Assembly (NCBI GenBank): GCA_012656075.1
Contig: JAAKBF010000202.1
Location: forward strand, 372,001 to 436,000
DNA: 64,000 nt
From: Phytophthora hibernalis
Taxonomy: Eukaryota > Oomycota > Peronosporomycetes > Peronosporales > Peronosporaceae
Direction of reading: 5' to 3'
Below the pieces are notes generated by a model that was not told the DNA's origin, searched no databases, and was given only the letters and a program-made list of their open reading frames with translations. A program made the translations under genes and the position numbers. This document shows, in pieces, positions 10,130 to 21,582 of the stretch (within the stretch, counting starts at the first letter, position 1; each line of letters begins with the position of its first letter).

Positions 10130-12642
10130 ATGGCTACAATGACGGCGACAATGATGCTGGCAATGGTGTCGACAATGGTATTGACAATGGCGTTGCCAAT
10201 GGTGCTGACAATGGTGATTTTAATGGTGCTAACGTGTTACAGGTGCACGAGCACAACCACTACGTCAACGAAGACATTTACTGTGTCATGTGTCGGGGCG
10301 AAGCTGTGGATGCAAGACAACTTGGAGATACTGTTGACATACTTCGCAGTGCCGAAGTGCCCATGCGAAACCTCGCCGAATTTCTTTGCGCTGAAACTTG
10401 TACGAGAAGGCCTGGCGCATGTTGTTAAATTGGTGAATGCTAAGCACACTATTTGTTGCTATACCAGATCGTGATCTCTCGAACCAAGACGTACGGAACT
10501 ACTGCAAGGGCGAGATATGGAGGACCTGATACAGAGCGCAAACTTCTTCGATTTAATGATGAATTTGTGGCTATTCCGGGAACTATGTGTTTGTTCTTCG
10601 TGAATACGATGATGTCGTGTCGGGATTTGTACTGGTGATCGAGGCGCAATGTAAGGCGTATCGTAGATGAGCGATCAATGACATTGACGGCTATGGCGCC
10701 TATCAGTGGTGAATTGGAGCAGTCGCCCACAGATGCGTTTTTGAGGAAGCTCGCCATGGTTGAAGTCACCTACAAGGGTATCAGTGAAGCTTTTAGTAGG
10801 ATGACGGACTCTGCTTCAACAGATTTTCAGGGCGGCACTAGTCAGGACCAGGAGATCAGTGATATTGACTCGAATGCAGAAACAGACTGTAGTCGTGGGG
10901 ATACCATGGACGGCACAGACCTCAATTCGGAGGACGGTTTCTTGGAATTGGAGAAGGAAGTCAATGCGCCTTACAATAATAGTGGACGCGCGCCTTACGA
11001 GTACGTTCAAGCCGCTTATGCGAACAAAGAAGCAGATGGCAAGAATGCGGCGGACATGAAAACAGTGCAGTTCGTCACGTGTCCAAGCCTGAGCGCGGCA
11101 AAGATGAAGAAGCTATAGGTGCTCTGAATGGTGATGACATCGGTATCAATGTTGATGAACATATCAGTGGTGACGACAATGGTGAAGGATTTTTTCAATC
11201 GTGACGATCGCCCACCATTGAGTAAAGATACTACCACACTATCAGCACACACAAATACAAAGAAGCTTATTATGGCACCTGAAAAGAAGAAGGCGTGCAA
11301 AGACACATATCCTCAACTTACGTAGCTGACTCTTCCTCCAAGTGTACAAAGTAGCAGGTCTAACTCAAGGAAACGAGGTAGCACGAAGAAGCCGAAACAC
11401 CCAGGGTTAATGTCGAAGTCACATTTGAGGAATATGGCAATGGCGTACCGATCCCAGATGTGGTGGCATGGTTGGAGAGTTCAATTGATCACGACAAAAT
11501 AGCGAAGGTCTCCAGCGTGTACCCTATGGTGCGAAACAAAGCGTCGGACGGAATGTCTAAAGTTTTAGTGAATGCTGAGAAAACCGAAGGCAGCGTGACA
11601 TCAGTGGGTGTCGTTTTCGGTTTTGATGCTGTGATAAATGCGGTGTCAACTCTGAGAACAACCTCAAACTGTCCAAACTTGTGTTTCCTCACCCAAGATA
11701 TGCGCTCCAGCTACTACCCGATCCAACACCGTACCACGAGTGTGTTAGATTACCTGAGGATGCTCAAATCGATGTACTGACTGACCTTTTTGTATGTGTG
11801 TGTTACTAAATCGGTTCTGTGGACAATGAAGGACTTCTACTGGCTAAACTCCGAGAACAAACTGCACACGAAAGCGATGACTTGGTTGTGTCGCGACTGG
11901 ACTTGTGGCAAATGTGATACGGACTGTTTCAACGTCGCAGATATGTATGAAAGTGAAATCGCCTGTGCCGTCAGGTCGCGCCTCATACTTAGTTCCTTTT
12001 CGAGCTACATTTCTTTTACGGGCGTGTCTGGAATGTCATCTTCAGTGACTATGACAGAACTGATTGGAATGGACCCTAATCGTGACTGGGTCAAAGATTC
12101 GCCAATTTCTGTGATTCTTCAATTTGCGTACATGCGCCACGGCCGAGCAGTGTTTGTGGAGTCTACAGTTCTGGAAGCAGATCGGTGGGGAATGCCTGCG
12201 AACTTGGAGAAAGAGGTCGATTTCGTGGTGTCTCCCTGCAATTCAGACAATCTACACTGGACTCTGGTGATAATTTGGACGTCTGTGCAAGCAAAGCTTT
12301 TATTTACGACTCTGTAGAAAACGAAAATTGGACTCGTAATGCTCGAACCCTTGTCCATGAAGTACTAATTCCTGTCGTCAGGTATTGGAGAAAACTCAAA
12401 TTCGGGAGGAAACAGACTTTCTTCGTTGGAAAACTGTCAATCACCGCGGAGAAATGCCAATTCACACCGGATCGACACTGCTAATACAAATGCTTTATTA
12501 TTTGCTGTGCGCGCCAGAAGTTTGTATCGTTGTCCCTGAAAGCCAAGCTGTCATCGGTGTTTCCAAAAGAGAAACTCCTGGACGACATGAAACCAGTGAA
12601 GAAAGTAATTGGCGTCAGTTATCAACTACAGCACACGCATGA
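10130..12642 (+). pseudogene. Transposon-associated ORF region with a C48 (Ulp1/SENP-like) cysteine protease domain
   Basis: The region begins with a simple repeat of about 12 bp (variants of CAATGG(T/C)G(C/T)TGA, 10,128-10,235) encoding Asn-Gly-Asp repeats. Acidic coding stretches follow (VLQVHEHNHYVNEDIY at about 10,232; PYEYVQAAYANKEADGK at about 10,990). The end resembles a C48 peptidase: VVSPCNSDNLHWTLVIIWTS (about 12,220-12,280, with the catalytic-type His-Trp), then KAFIYDSVENENWTR (about 12,292-12,336, Asp of the dyad). The later segment expected to carry the Q-DG-CG motif reads MPIHTGSTLL (about 12,454), so the catalytic Cys is not visible. Several frame breaks are present. Ulp1-like ORFs are known partners of Mutator-like elements, and a Mutator transposase lies tail-to-tail downstream. 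Confidence 0.6.
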
Positions 12643-12797
12643 AGAAACCACAGAAGAAGGAGTTGAAGAAGCAGTAATTGACGTTTGTTAAACTTTTCAA
12701 TCAGTAAATACAGCAATTACATGCATCTCAATGGCGACCACATATACCTTTGACACAATGGCGACCTTGAACATCATTCACCACGGCACTGTCGATT

Positions 12798-14250
12798 TCA
12801 GAGACCTTCCGAGCCTTGCCAGCGTGTTAGCAACTCCGAATCATCACCATGCAGACGGCTGTACTGCATCTCAGCGTACGAGTTGAAAGCTTGAGTGCAG
12901 GAAACACAGGTGACGTCCGCTGAAATCATCGATGTAGTAGCGTAGGCATCAGTGAGTGCATCTTGTAGCTTCCCCATGTCATCGTTGTAAGCGCTCCACA
13001 ATAGCATCAAACGCTCCCGGTCGCACTCCAATTTCTTGTCCCACGCCTGAAGCTCTAAAGCACAAGTTTCCTCACCAAAGCAGTGGATACAGCATCAATA
13101 TGGGCTTCGGACACCGCGGCTGCGGTGCCGTGTTGAGAGTTGTGGCCCTCGGACGCGTGGCCGTCATCGTTTCCGCGCTGTTCTGGTTCACTACTGAATG
13201 GGGGCTTGGCAGAAGACATCGTCGGCTTGAACTGGACTCGCTTCTTTTGCTGCACGACGTAGATAGAAAAAATTAAAAATAGTAAGAATCGTCTTGAAGC
13301 ATACGCTGTTTGATGGATAAGTACCTTAAATGATATGACGTATGATGGATACCTACCTTTAAGGATATGCCGTATGATGGAATCCTACCTTAGTGGATAT
13401 GACGTACGATAGACCAACGGTGGTACTTGTACATGGACCAGAACATTATACATCATCGAGCCCTGACAGCTGCGTTTTTTATCATGTGATGAGGAATTTT
13501 ATCATAACATCTACAAATTTTATCACGACATCACGGAAATATAACCATCTTAAAGAAACTTAAAGTTTTTAGTGCAACTTAAGCTTTCAATGGTGAAGCT
13601 GGACCTACCGTGTCAATGGTGATTTATTCAGTGCCGGATCTGGTCCGCGTTTTGTAAGACATGGGACGTGGCGTTGTATCCACCATGTTTCCAGAAATGA
13701 ATAAAATAAATTACGAATATCTTACGCCCATGTTTGAATCATGTTCAACCATGGTAAGATCATGTTGACAGGAGGACACAAAACTTGAAGACTGATTGAG
13801 CTCGCGAGGTTGCGGCGATACCGACACCCTCTTTTTCATAGTTCAGACCTATCTCCAGTCATGTATCCATCCAGGGAAACATGGACTAAAACATGGATAC
13901 ATGGGCGTTACATGGAAACATGTATTGATGAACTTGTTCTACTCACGCGTCGATCTCTTCCTGGGCGGTCGTTGCGTCCGATTTGCTTTCATTGCTGAAG
14001 GTCACGACCTTGCGTAAATCATCTCAGCGTCTATGCCGGAGTCCGGCGGTGATGACGCGCCTTCCACAGTGCTCATAAGCCAAGAGAAGTATTCCAAACC
14101 GTTTTTACACGTTTTCACCATACTCCACAGGTATTGCATCGCCATCAATTGAAGCCGCGTGTAATCGCCAAGTCCTGCTACATTACATACCCAACTCGTT
14201 TTAGACGCATCTCCTTGCGATGTAAGATTCATAGCATGACCAAACGACAT
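12798..14250 (-). pseudogene. Accessory ORF of the Mutator-like element, intron-containing, function unknown
   Basis: A minus frame starts at ATG 14,250 (MSFGHAMNLTSQGDASKTSW) and runs to about 13,950 after one apparent missing G near 14,010. It is followed by an intron-like stretch (GTGAGTAG..., about 13,947 downward) rich in CCATGTTT. A separate downstream coding piece spans 13,255-12,798 (MSSAKPPFSSEPEQRG, then ALELQAWDKKLECDRERLML and a CVSCTQAFNSYAE segment); a run of GG that may have lost a G lies near 13,080. The two pieces may be exons of one gene, but the join is not proved. No domain is recognised. Confidence 0.35.
13260..13800. other. AT-rich spacer with a 32-bp tandem repeat
   Basis: No gene is visible. 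At 13,332-13,413 the unit beginning GATATGACGTATGATGGATA is repeated about 2.5 times with an exact 32-bp period (starts at 13,332, 13,364 and 13,396). Downstream are repeated TTTTATCA motifs (13,475-13,525). A CATGTTT-rich patch at 13,725-13,765 resembles the motif found in the nearby element's introns. Confidence 0.55.
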
Positions 14251-14270
14251 CTTGCGCTCAATTTTTGCAA

Positions 14271-17200
14271 GAAATTACAGCACCATAGATTCGGGTAGCC
14301 GATATACCACGACCTGGCGTACTGGTACACGGAACTTGACTTTGTTTGTTCCTTTATCGTGATTCCGCACCTCGCACGAACTCATGTAGAACGATAGCTC
14401 CTAGAGAGGAGGCTACGCGTCTTAAGAAACTCAACAATGTCGAACACATCATCTCCACGTAACGCGTTCCACAACTCCATGCCTTTGTTGTACTCCTTTC
14501 TCTCACGACTGATTTGCGATTTTCCCGCAGTTTAATCCTTTCGAGGACGACCCACACGCCTTCTAGGGTTGAATGATTTCATATTCTTCTTTGTCTTGGA
14601 CTCGACAACATCTGAGTCGTTTGTCTGCCTGTCGTTCTTCGCTTCTAGTTCTGACTCTGTTGCTGCCCTGCATACTGAGTCGACGACAGGGTCTCGTCGT
14701 CTTCGTTACTAGGAGGTGGTATATCCACGTCTCCTTGACGTAGCTTGAGGCACCAGCCTTCCAAGTTTTTCAGTGCCGCCTGGAACTTCTCATTTGGAAA
14801 ATCGGTGAGTTCGCTTGTGATTCTGCTGAAGACACTTTGAGTGCTCGTGTATTTGTCTTTCTCAGTCATCCTCTTCTTTCGTGTAATTTCATCGCTGTTC
14901 GTGCTGATGCGCAGAGGCACGTGCACGACCGGAAGTTTTTCTTCCAAAGTGTGAACACGCAACCATCTTTGGTACACGGAAACACGGACAAACATGGATA
15001 CAAATCATCGAACATGGTTAAAACATGTTAGAAACATGGACGATAACATGGCCAAAACATGATATGGCACGTGAAGCACATTTACCTGGCCGGGATCGAC
15101 GAGTACGGAATCGTCAGCAAATGAGCGACATGTTTCCGGTGCAGCATTGCATACTTGCATGACATCTTCATAGTTACGGAAAACTCACAAGTGTACATCC
15201 ATGTGAGCTTGTCCGCACGATGAGATCTTCGATCACGAAGAAAATGACGCACGATTCTTCGTCGTCCAGCGTGTACCTATCAATAGAGGCAGTATCGACT
15301 GCAACCTTGTACTCAGTGACGAATATCTCTGTCATCCACTCACTCGTCATCCCCAGTAGCTGGTTCATCTCTTCTCCGTAGTTGATGTCTTTTTGTGTCC
15401 CGGGCATTATAACCTTAGTGGCGTACTCGTATTCTTTGCACAGCTGGAACTGAATCACCGTCCCCAAACATTGTCTCGTACTCATTGAACTATTCAGACC
15501 CACCTTAAGCTTTCCGAAGAAGCTCTCAATTCGATTATTGGTGTTGTTGCAAAAATGTGGTAGATTCATCCGAAAGCAAGTGACCCACATTTCTTTACAG
15601 CCAACCGATTTAAAACTTCATGGTTGTACACCCCATATTTTTGATATTTCACACTGCTCCACGTAATCATTTGAGCACGTAAAAGTGACACCACAGGATC
15701 CGAGTGTCAGGAAACATACTCCGCAGTATTTCGATCTCATTGAGATCATTATCAGCCATTATAATCTTGGCCCTCTCCCAATCGCTCACATCCTGGAACC
15801 GCTCGATGACCTTCATCATATGCCAATCCGCATTTCGTTCAATGACGGAGTGTTGCACTGCCTGGCCGTTTCCGAACTGATCCATCACCATCAAAGTACA
15901 TAGTTGGTAGTTGTATCTGAAACGCGGACAGTGTAACAATGAAACATGGACAAACATGGACAAACATGGACTTCAAGTGAGTCTTCAAAACATCGCAAAA
16001 ACTTAAGAAGTGATAGCAAAAATGATATTAACCTCTTCGTCTTGTGCGTGCAGTCGATCAACAAGATCTCGTAAAAACGCTTCAACAACTTGCGCATGTG
16101 CTGTGAACAACAGCGATCTAACCTTCTGCGTTTTCATCGATCGCGATACATTTTCAGGCGCCTCCAGATCAACTAAAACGACCACCTAATACCAAACCAC
16201 CTATTTCATGTATTAGAAGAGTATACAACAGCAACATGCATACTTACGGCGCATCACTCACCTGACGATTTCACCCTCGCGATCATGTTGTACACGAGCC
16301 TTAACTGCACGTAGTGAACAGAATTCGCGTGGATGTAGTCGTAGATTTGCTCGCGCTGGCGCCACTCGCGACCATTAGCTTCACATCACCCATGCTAGAT
16401 GAATTTGTCGGGACTTGGCGGGGAGAAGGGTGCCGTTGGTAAATGTCGTCCGAGATAGCATGACAGTGGGCATAAACAGCATTTTAAACTTGAATACGCC
16501 ATTGCCCATTCTTCAACTCCACATTCTGGGATCGAAACCTCACTTGACACCCCGCATCCTTCTCTTTGTGCTGGGCCCGCTGTCCCTTGGAGCATACACG
16601 CGACTTCCACTCGTGTGTGAAAATGTAAATCCGCTCGCACGGCTCTCGATCTTCGGGCACCAGAGGTAACTCGGATTCCGGTTTTCCTGCATGGCTATTC
16701 ATGCTTTTAATTCGGCGGTTACGGAGAGCGATATTCTGTATTTCCCTGATCACAACAAGCGTCTGCGTTTCACTCTGGTACTTTTTCAGGTAGGCCTCAA
16801 AATCTTTCCACGTCGCGTGGTAAGTCTGAAGCTCCGACGCGTAATATAACTCTTCATCACAGTCTGTTAGAGCACGTTTGCGGCTTCCTGTTCAACAGCG
16901 TCTTTACTTTCAGCCGAATGATCCGTGTTTTTGGCGTAGGGTACGTCTTCCTTTCCCCAGCAAACTTTCAGCGGAAGCGGCGACGTTGTGATCAGCACTG
17001 TCACAGTCCTCTTCACTGCTGCTGCTACTGGTAGTAGCCAGAAGCCCAAGTGACCACAATATCGGCGTGGTCTTTTTAGTGTGTACCCTCTGCAATATGT
17101 AGCCATCGAAATAAAGCATGGGCAAAACATGGCTCAGTACATGGTCAAAACATGGTAAATGGATGGCAATATATGGTCGAAGCATGAACCCAACCATGGA

Positions 17201-17290
17201 CATTACATACTTGGGAATCAAACCTCACATCGTCGACTCTAGCATCATTCAGGTACACGTACGTGGATGTGTTTTGCAGAGGAAGAGTCC
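14271..17290 (-). mobile_element. Mutator-like element (MULE) transposase gene with introns
   Basis: The minus-strand exons can be ordered. First is an N-terminal FAR1/MULE-type region (ESELPLVPEDREP, IYIFTHEWKSRVC, 16,680-16,560), then IYDYIHANSVHYVQLRLVYNMI (about 16,340-16,280). The transposase core runs from LLIDCTHKTK to RYNYQLCTLMVMDQFGNGQA and IIMADNDLNEIE (16,080-15,680), followed by NNTNNRIESFFGKLK (about 15,540). A degraded SWIM-type zinc finger (CEFSVTMKMSCKYAMLHRKH, 15,200-15,120) and a basic C-terminal tail RRRVGRPRKD (about 14,550) follow, ending at about 14,271. Introns fit at 17,210-17,090, 16,032-15,917 and 15,085-14,967. They are much longer (116-121 bp) than host introns here and all carry CCATGTTT repeats. 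Frame breaks occur, so activity is unlikely or unverifiable. The TIRs were not found. Confidence 0.75.
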
Positions 17291-18075
17291 TCGAGGTCTG
17301 GACTACCACAAGCAAGACATAGAAAGAAGAGCGTTAGATAAGTACATATACGGCATAACAAACAACACGTATCCTTAATTGAGCGTTGCAGAGTTGCGCA
17401 CAGCCTTCGTCTCTGGTCAGGTAAATGCTGCCGTCCGTCTCCAGATGCTGCTGTCTTTCTCCAAATGCCCTTACTTAGCTACACATGCGTGCAATCACGT
17501 GTAAGACTCATAGTTACCGCAAACGCAGTGCTATACCTTTAAGACGTGAGCACTGCAGAGCCTGGCTGGCCGTGGATGCGTCCGCGTCTTGGGTTGGTCG
17601 GCGCGGGAGGCGTCCAAATCTCGATCTAGCAGGGAAATAACGCGTAATAATTAATAAAGAGGTCGTCCGGCCATCAATAGACCGTAATGCATCACAAAAC
17701 ATACCTCATCACTTAGGGGGAAGGGCGAGATATAACACCCCTCTCGGCAGCTCGGCGGGGCTTCAGTGGCGGCTTATACGTTTGGCGGCGGCGCAGGCTT
17801 CTGGCGTTGCGTGGCAGGAATGAGGGGTTGGAACTTTCGTATTTAAAAACATGAAAGGTATTTTTTAATTTACGAACATGGGCAAACATGGTTTCAAACA
17901 TGTGGGACGAGACATTGACCGTATGATTTCCGTATTCGGAACTGATCAGGTATTTATACTAACGTTTGTATTGGCAAACCATATGTTAACGGACCCTTGC
18001 CCGCGAACTGGAGCGAACACGCTGCTGTTACTGAAAAGACGCGTGTTACAGGTTCAAGCCAGAATCTACTGAAAC
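17291..18075. other. Spacer beside the Mutator-like element, no clear gene
   Basis: Only short overlapping frames are present. A GC-rich patch at 17,720-17,830 and a further CATGTTT cluster at 17,850-17,905 (GAACATGGGCAAACATGG on the plus strand) resemble sequence inside the element's introns. This part may therefore still belong to the element's 5' side. No TIR or target-site duplication could be recognised. Confidence 0.4.
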
Positions 18076-18079
18076 TTAA

Positions 18080-18336
18080 CCCTTTTGTGATCCACTTGTG
18101 TATACTATGGTATACGAACTTAAGTCATTTACATGTAAAACGAAACATTTTGCCGCGTTTTAGGGCTGCGAAAGGACGACGTCAAATCTTCCATTTGGAT
18201 TTGATTGTGTAGTTTATGTTCCAAGTGTCCGCCGAAATCGAACTTAAGCACTTTGCTGCGATTACATGGGTACACTCTCGTACTTAACTGAAAACAAGGA
18301 AAATGCGGCATTTTGCCGCGTTTAACCACGAAAGGG
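18080..18336. mobile_element. piggyBac-type MITE with TTAA target duplication
   Basis: The ends CCCTTTTGTG (18,080) and CACGAAAGGG (ending 18,336) are inverted repeats with one mismatch. Each is flanked directly by TTAA (18,076-18,079 and 18,337-18,340), the target-site duplication used by piggyBac transposases. The 257-bp interior has no ORF, and it contains CATTTTGCCGCGTTT twice as a direct repeat (about 18,147 and 18,309). This is a non-autonomous element; the autonomous partner is not in the window. Confidence 0.75.
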
Positions 18337-18360
18337 TTAATACTTGTATGGGGCCTGGTC

Positions 18361-18470
18361 CCTTTTTCTACATCGTATAAACTTTCAAGTCGTCTTGAGG
18401 AGGGATGTCATCTTGCTACAAATCATGAAAGTCGGAGATACCGACAGGGAAACTACACCCGAGCCTCAGG
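18361..18470 (-). repeat. Fragment of the same LTR-like repeat found at 50,887-51,226
   Basis: About 110 bp here match the reverse complement of 51,069-51,178 with roughly one difference per ten bases. Shared landmarks are GGATGTCATCTTGCT, AAATCATGAAAGTCGGAGAT and ACTACACCCGAGCCTCA. The similarity stops abruptly at about 18,470, so this is a truncated copy in the opposite orientation. Confidence 0.8.
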
Positions 18471-18639
18471 GCCGTTCTGGACCGGGATCGGATCGGCGCG
18501 CGACCCAGAAACTCGCGTTCTGATTGGCACATGGGTTAGGGTTAATTACATGTTTAGCAATCGCCACGCACCGATGTTGGGATCGCGACTTGGTTCGGAT
18601 CGTGGGCGCACCCGCAAACGACAGGATGGAAGTTCCGCT

Positions 18640-19880
18640 GTGGATGCAGAGAACTCGGTGAGACCGAAAACAACACTACCGGTTATTGGCGTCTGTCGTG
18701 TCAGCTACTACCCTGGTACCCCGTGAAGTCGACGGATGTGTATACCGCAAGCGTCTTGACTGGAATGTACACAAACAAACGTTGCTACTAGAAGGTCAAT
18801 TTGAACGCTGCTATCGAATGGATATTGCGTCATTTGAGAAGCTACTTGGGCTTGTTTGACCGGCGCTCCTTCGTGATGAGATCCAATCTGGAAGTCGCAC
18901 GGGTACAGACCCCATTTCACCTGAGAATAAGCTGCAAATGACTATTTCAGGCTTGCAGGAAGTGGCTACCACACAACACGATGTCTGACAGGGTCTTCGA
19001 GTTCAGGCTTCTATGACATCACTAAAAGTGTTATGAACGCATTGTGTGAGTGTGACGAGTGGCGAATCCCTTCCCCAACTGAATCGCTCGAGCGGACATC
19101 GAAGATTGCCGATGGATTCTCAAAATCAGCACGATCGGAATTTTGACCGGGTGCGTCGGGTGCTTGGATGGATGGCTCTGTCAAATAAGGGCGTTAAGCA
19201 AGGAGGAGATTCCCGACGTCGTTGAGTTTTATTTGGACCACTATCAAATGTACGGATTAAATCTGCAAGCATTATGCGACTCGTTGTGTCGCTTCACGGG
19301 CTATTGTTTTGATTCTCCTGGCAAAGTCGGTGATTCGATCGCGTTCAAGAAATGGAAGCTGAGCGACGATATAATGAATTTGCCCACCGGTTACTACTGC
19401 GTTGGTGATAACGCGTACCCGCTGTCGGATTCGCTGCTTGTCTCCTTCAACAACCATTAAATCAAGTCAAAAATGCACTCCGACATCAACTTTTATCTCA
19501 GCCAGCTCAGGATTCGCATTGAAATGTCTTTTGGGTTGCTCGCCAACAAGTGGCAGATCTTTCGCAAGGCCCTGGTGGTTGACTTCAAGAACGTGAGCAC
19601 ATTAATCAAAAGTTGCATGAAGCTTCACAACTTATGTATTAACGAAAAACGCAAAGATCAAGACGCAGCTTCAGGGCCTGACGTCGTGTCAGCTGCGTTT
19701 CATAATTTACGAGAAAGCTCGTACCAACTAACCGATAACAATGTTGAAGACTCGGGCCTTCGCAACGATGTACGAGGACGAATTCTGCGTCAGATAATCG
19801 TTGAGCACATACAAAAGGGTATAAGGACTTTTAGTAGCCTGTCCTTGTCACCCCTCCGCGTCCAAAGGGTTAAGCGTTGA
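18640..19880 (+). pseudogene. PIF/Harbinger (HARBI1-like, DDE_4) transposase relic
   Basis: Coding similarity starts near 18,640 and runs through the N-terminal helical region (LLEGQFERCYRMDIASFEKLL, 18,787-18,850) to the DDE_4 nuclease. The first catalytic Asp lies in GCVGCLDGWLCQI (19,155-19,190), the second in SPGKVGDSIAFKKW and the third region in YYCVGDNAYPLSDSLL. The C-terminal helices NFYLSQLRIRIEMSFGLL and KWQIFRKALVV follow from 19,490. The frame from 19,143 to 19,880 is continuous except for a TAA at 19,458-19,460. That stop is a substitution, not a length change in a run, so it is a better sign of real decay. Further frame breaks lie at 18,870-19,140. Terminal repeats were not identified. 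Confidence 0.8.
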
Positions 19881-19881
19881 G

Positions 19882-21582
19882 GGGTTAACCCCAACGCCCA
19901 CACGTTGTATCGTACAACATGTTTCAATAGGGATTGGCTCAAACAGCTAAATTATTGTGGAGTAGCGCCTTAGTAGAAATCTGCAAAGTCGTCCTCGCAC
20001 AAACCCTATGCGTTAGCGTCGGGCAAATTCCCGGTTGTTTGAGTAGGGTATCTCTGGGTGGGGTGTGATCCAAGTTGGTTAGAACCTTGAAGCGTGCTTC
20101 TCAGGCGCAGCGCGGATTCTCCTCGCTCTGCGTCGCTCTTGCTCTGACGTCTCACTCGTGCGTGACGACGTCCTCTCCTCTTGACCTTGGGCGTGCGGCG
20201 TTATCGGGCCGGCGTTTCCTCGGTTGTGCACGGCGTTATCGGGCCAGTGCGTTCTTCGTCTTCGGCGCCGGGTTATCAGCAACGCCTGGACGGTATCGTT
20301 TAACGTGTCCCTCCTATTGGGCACGGGATGTTGGGGTTGAGTACACCAATCCAACAGCGGACGACGGGGCCGGTTATCCTGGGGCTCTTCTCGGTCGAGG
20401 CTGCTGGCTCTTGGAACGAAGGAAATCCACTTGCGTATCACAAAGAGAATTCGGGACTGAGCCTTATGTTGTCATATCCTATCAATGCCCTCCTCGCCAC
20501 TCGTTATCCTTCTGGCTTTCTTCCTATCACTTCCCGCCGTGCTTACCCATCATCGTTGTCCTGACTTGCCCTGATCGCGTGACCCAGTTGTCACATCGGG
20601 GTCAGTCGGGTTGCTTGATCGGGGTCTTCCGAGTTGCTAGATCGGGGTCCGTCGAGTTGCCAGATCGGGGTCCGTCGGACGGGGTTGTAGATCGGGGCGT
20701 AAACATTGTCTCCGACCGTGGTTCCCCGTGTCGCAGGCCTCCTCCCACGGCTGCATAAAAACGGTGCGGAGCCGCTGCCTGATCTGTCTCCGTCTTTCCT
20801 GCGGAAAATTCCGTTTCCCGTCGCTCTGGGTCGACATCCATCAAAACGGTCAGCCAGACTTCGTCACTCTCCGGCATTCCACTTTCACGTCGGCATTCCG
20901 CGTTGCACCGTCCTTCGACAGACCGCTTCTCCACATTATATTGAAATCAAGTATAAGCACATCCAAACAAAACCGATACGTTCTCGCAAATGCGCAGGGC
21001 TAGGCACCAAAGTATTCATAAACTGTACCCGCGGTCATCTCTATTTTCTCCGAATCCGTGGCTGCCGCTCATTTACAGAAAACACCAAGAGAACGCAACC
21101 CAGCCTAGGACGCGCATGGCGACCAAGAAAGCTGGCCGATAAGGCCGAGATCAAGACCATCGCTTGGTGAAGTATCTGGATGGACGCAATAGGGAGGGGA
21201 GGTAGCGTCTTAGCAGCGCCATAATTTGTGGCTACCCCGCGCAACCACCAACCAGACATACGCAAAGTCGGAAAAAGAGGCGCTTGTGGTGAGGAAGCGG
21301 AGATCCAAATGACGACTACATACCCACGCCAGATGAGATGGGGATGACAAGGAGGAAGACTGAGCCTATGCTCTAGATGGGGTACAGGGCGGAGAAGGAG
21401 GCGATATTGGCTGCTTATGTGCGGTGCGCCGCGCGGTCAGATACATGTTGTACGCTAATTGGTTGTGTGCTTATTGCTGATCTTTATCAATGCTTGTGCT
21501 GCAGGTCGTGACAAACCAGGACAATTTATCTGAAACGTTTGGGTCTCTAAAGCGTGGCCGCGAACTAGAATTGTAGGGCGTT
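19882..21582. other. Repeat-rich region, possible leader of an unidentified transposon
   Basis: No intact gene is visible. A perfect 12-bp palindrome GGGGTTAACCCC lies at 19,881-19,892, and GCGTTATCGGGCC occurs twice (about 20,198 and 20,232). After a 23-bp tandem array (20,588-20,680) comes a promoter-like TGCATAAAAACGG (about 20,752). About 360 bp further is an ATG with a short Lys/Arg-rich start (MATKKAGR, 21,116) that soon stops. This order resembles an LTR or 5' leader followed by a decayed first ORF; that reading is inference. Confidence 0.4.
20588..20680. repeat. 23-bp tandem repeat
   Basis: Four units start at 20,588, 20,611, 20,634 and 20,657 with an exact 23-bp period. The consensus is close to TTGC(T/C)(A/T)GATCGGGGTCCGTC plus GAG. 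A degraded partial unit follows at about 20,685 (TTGTAGATCGGGGCG). Confidence 0.85.
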
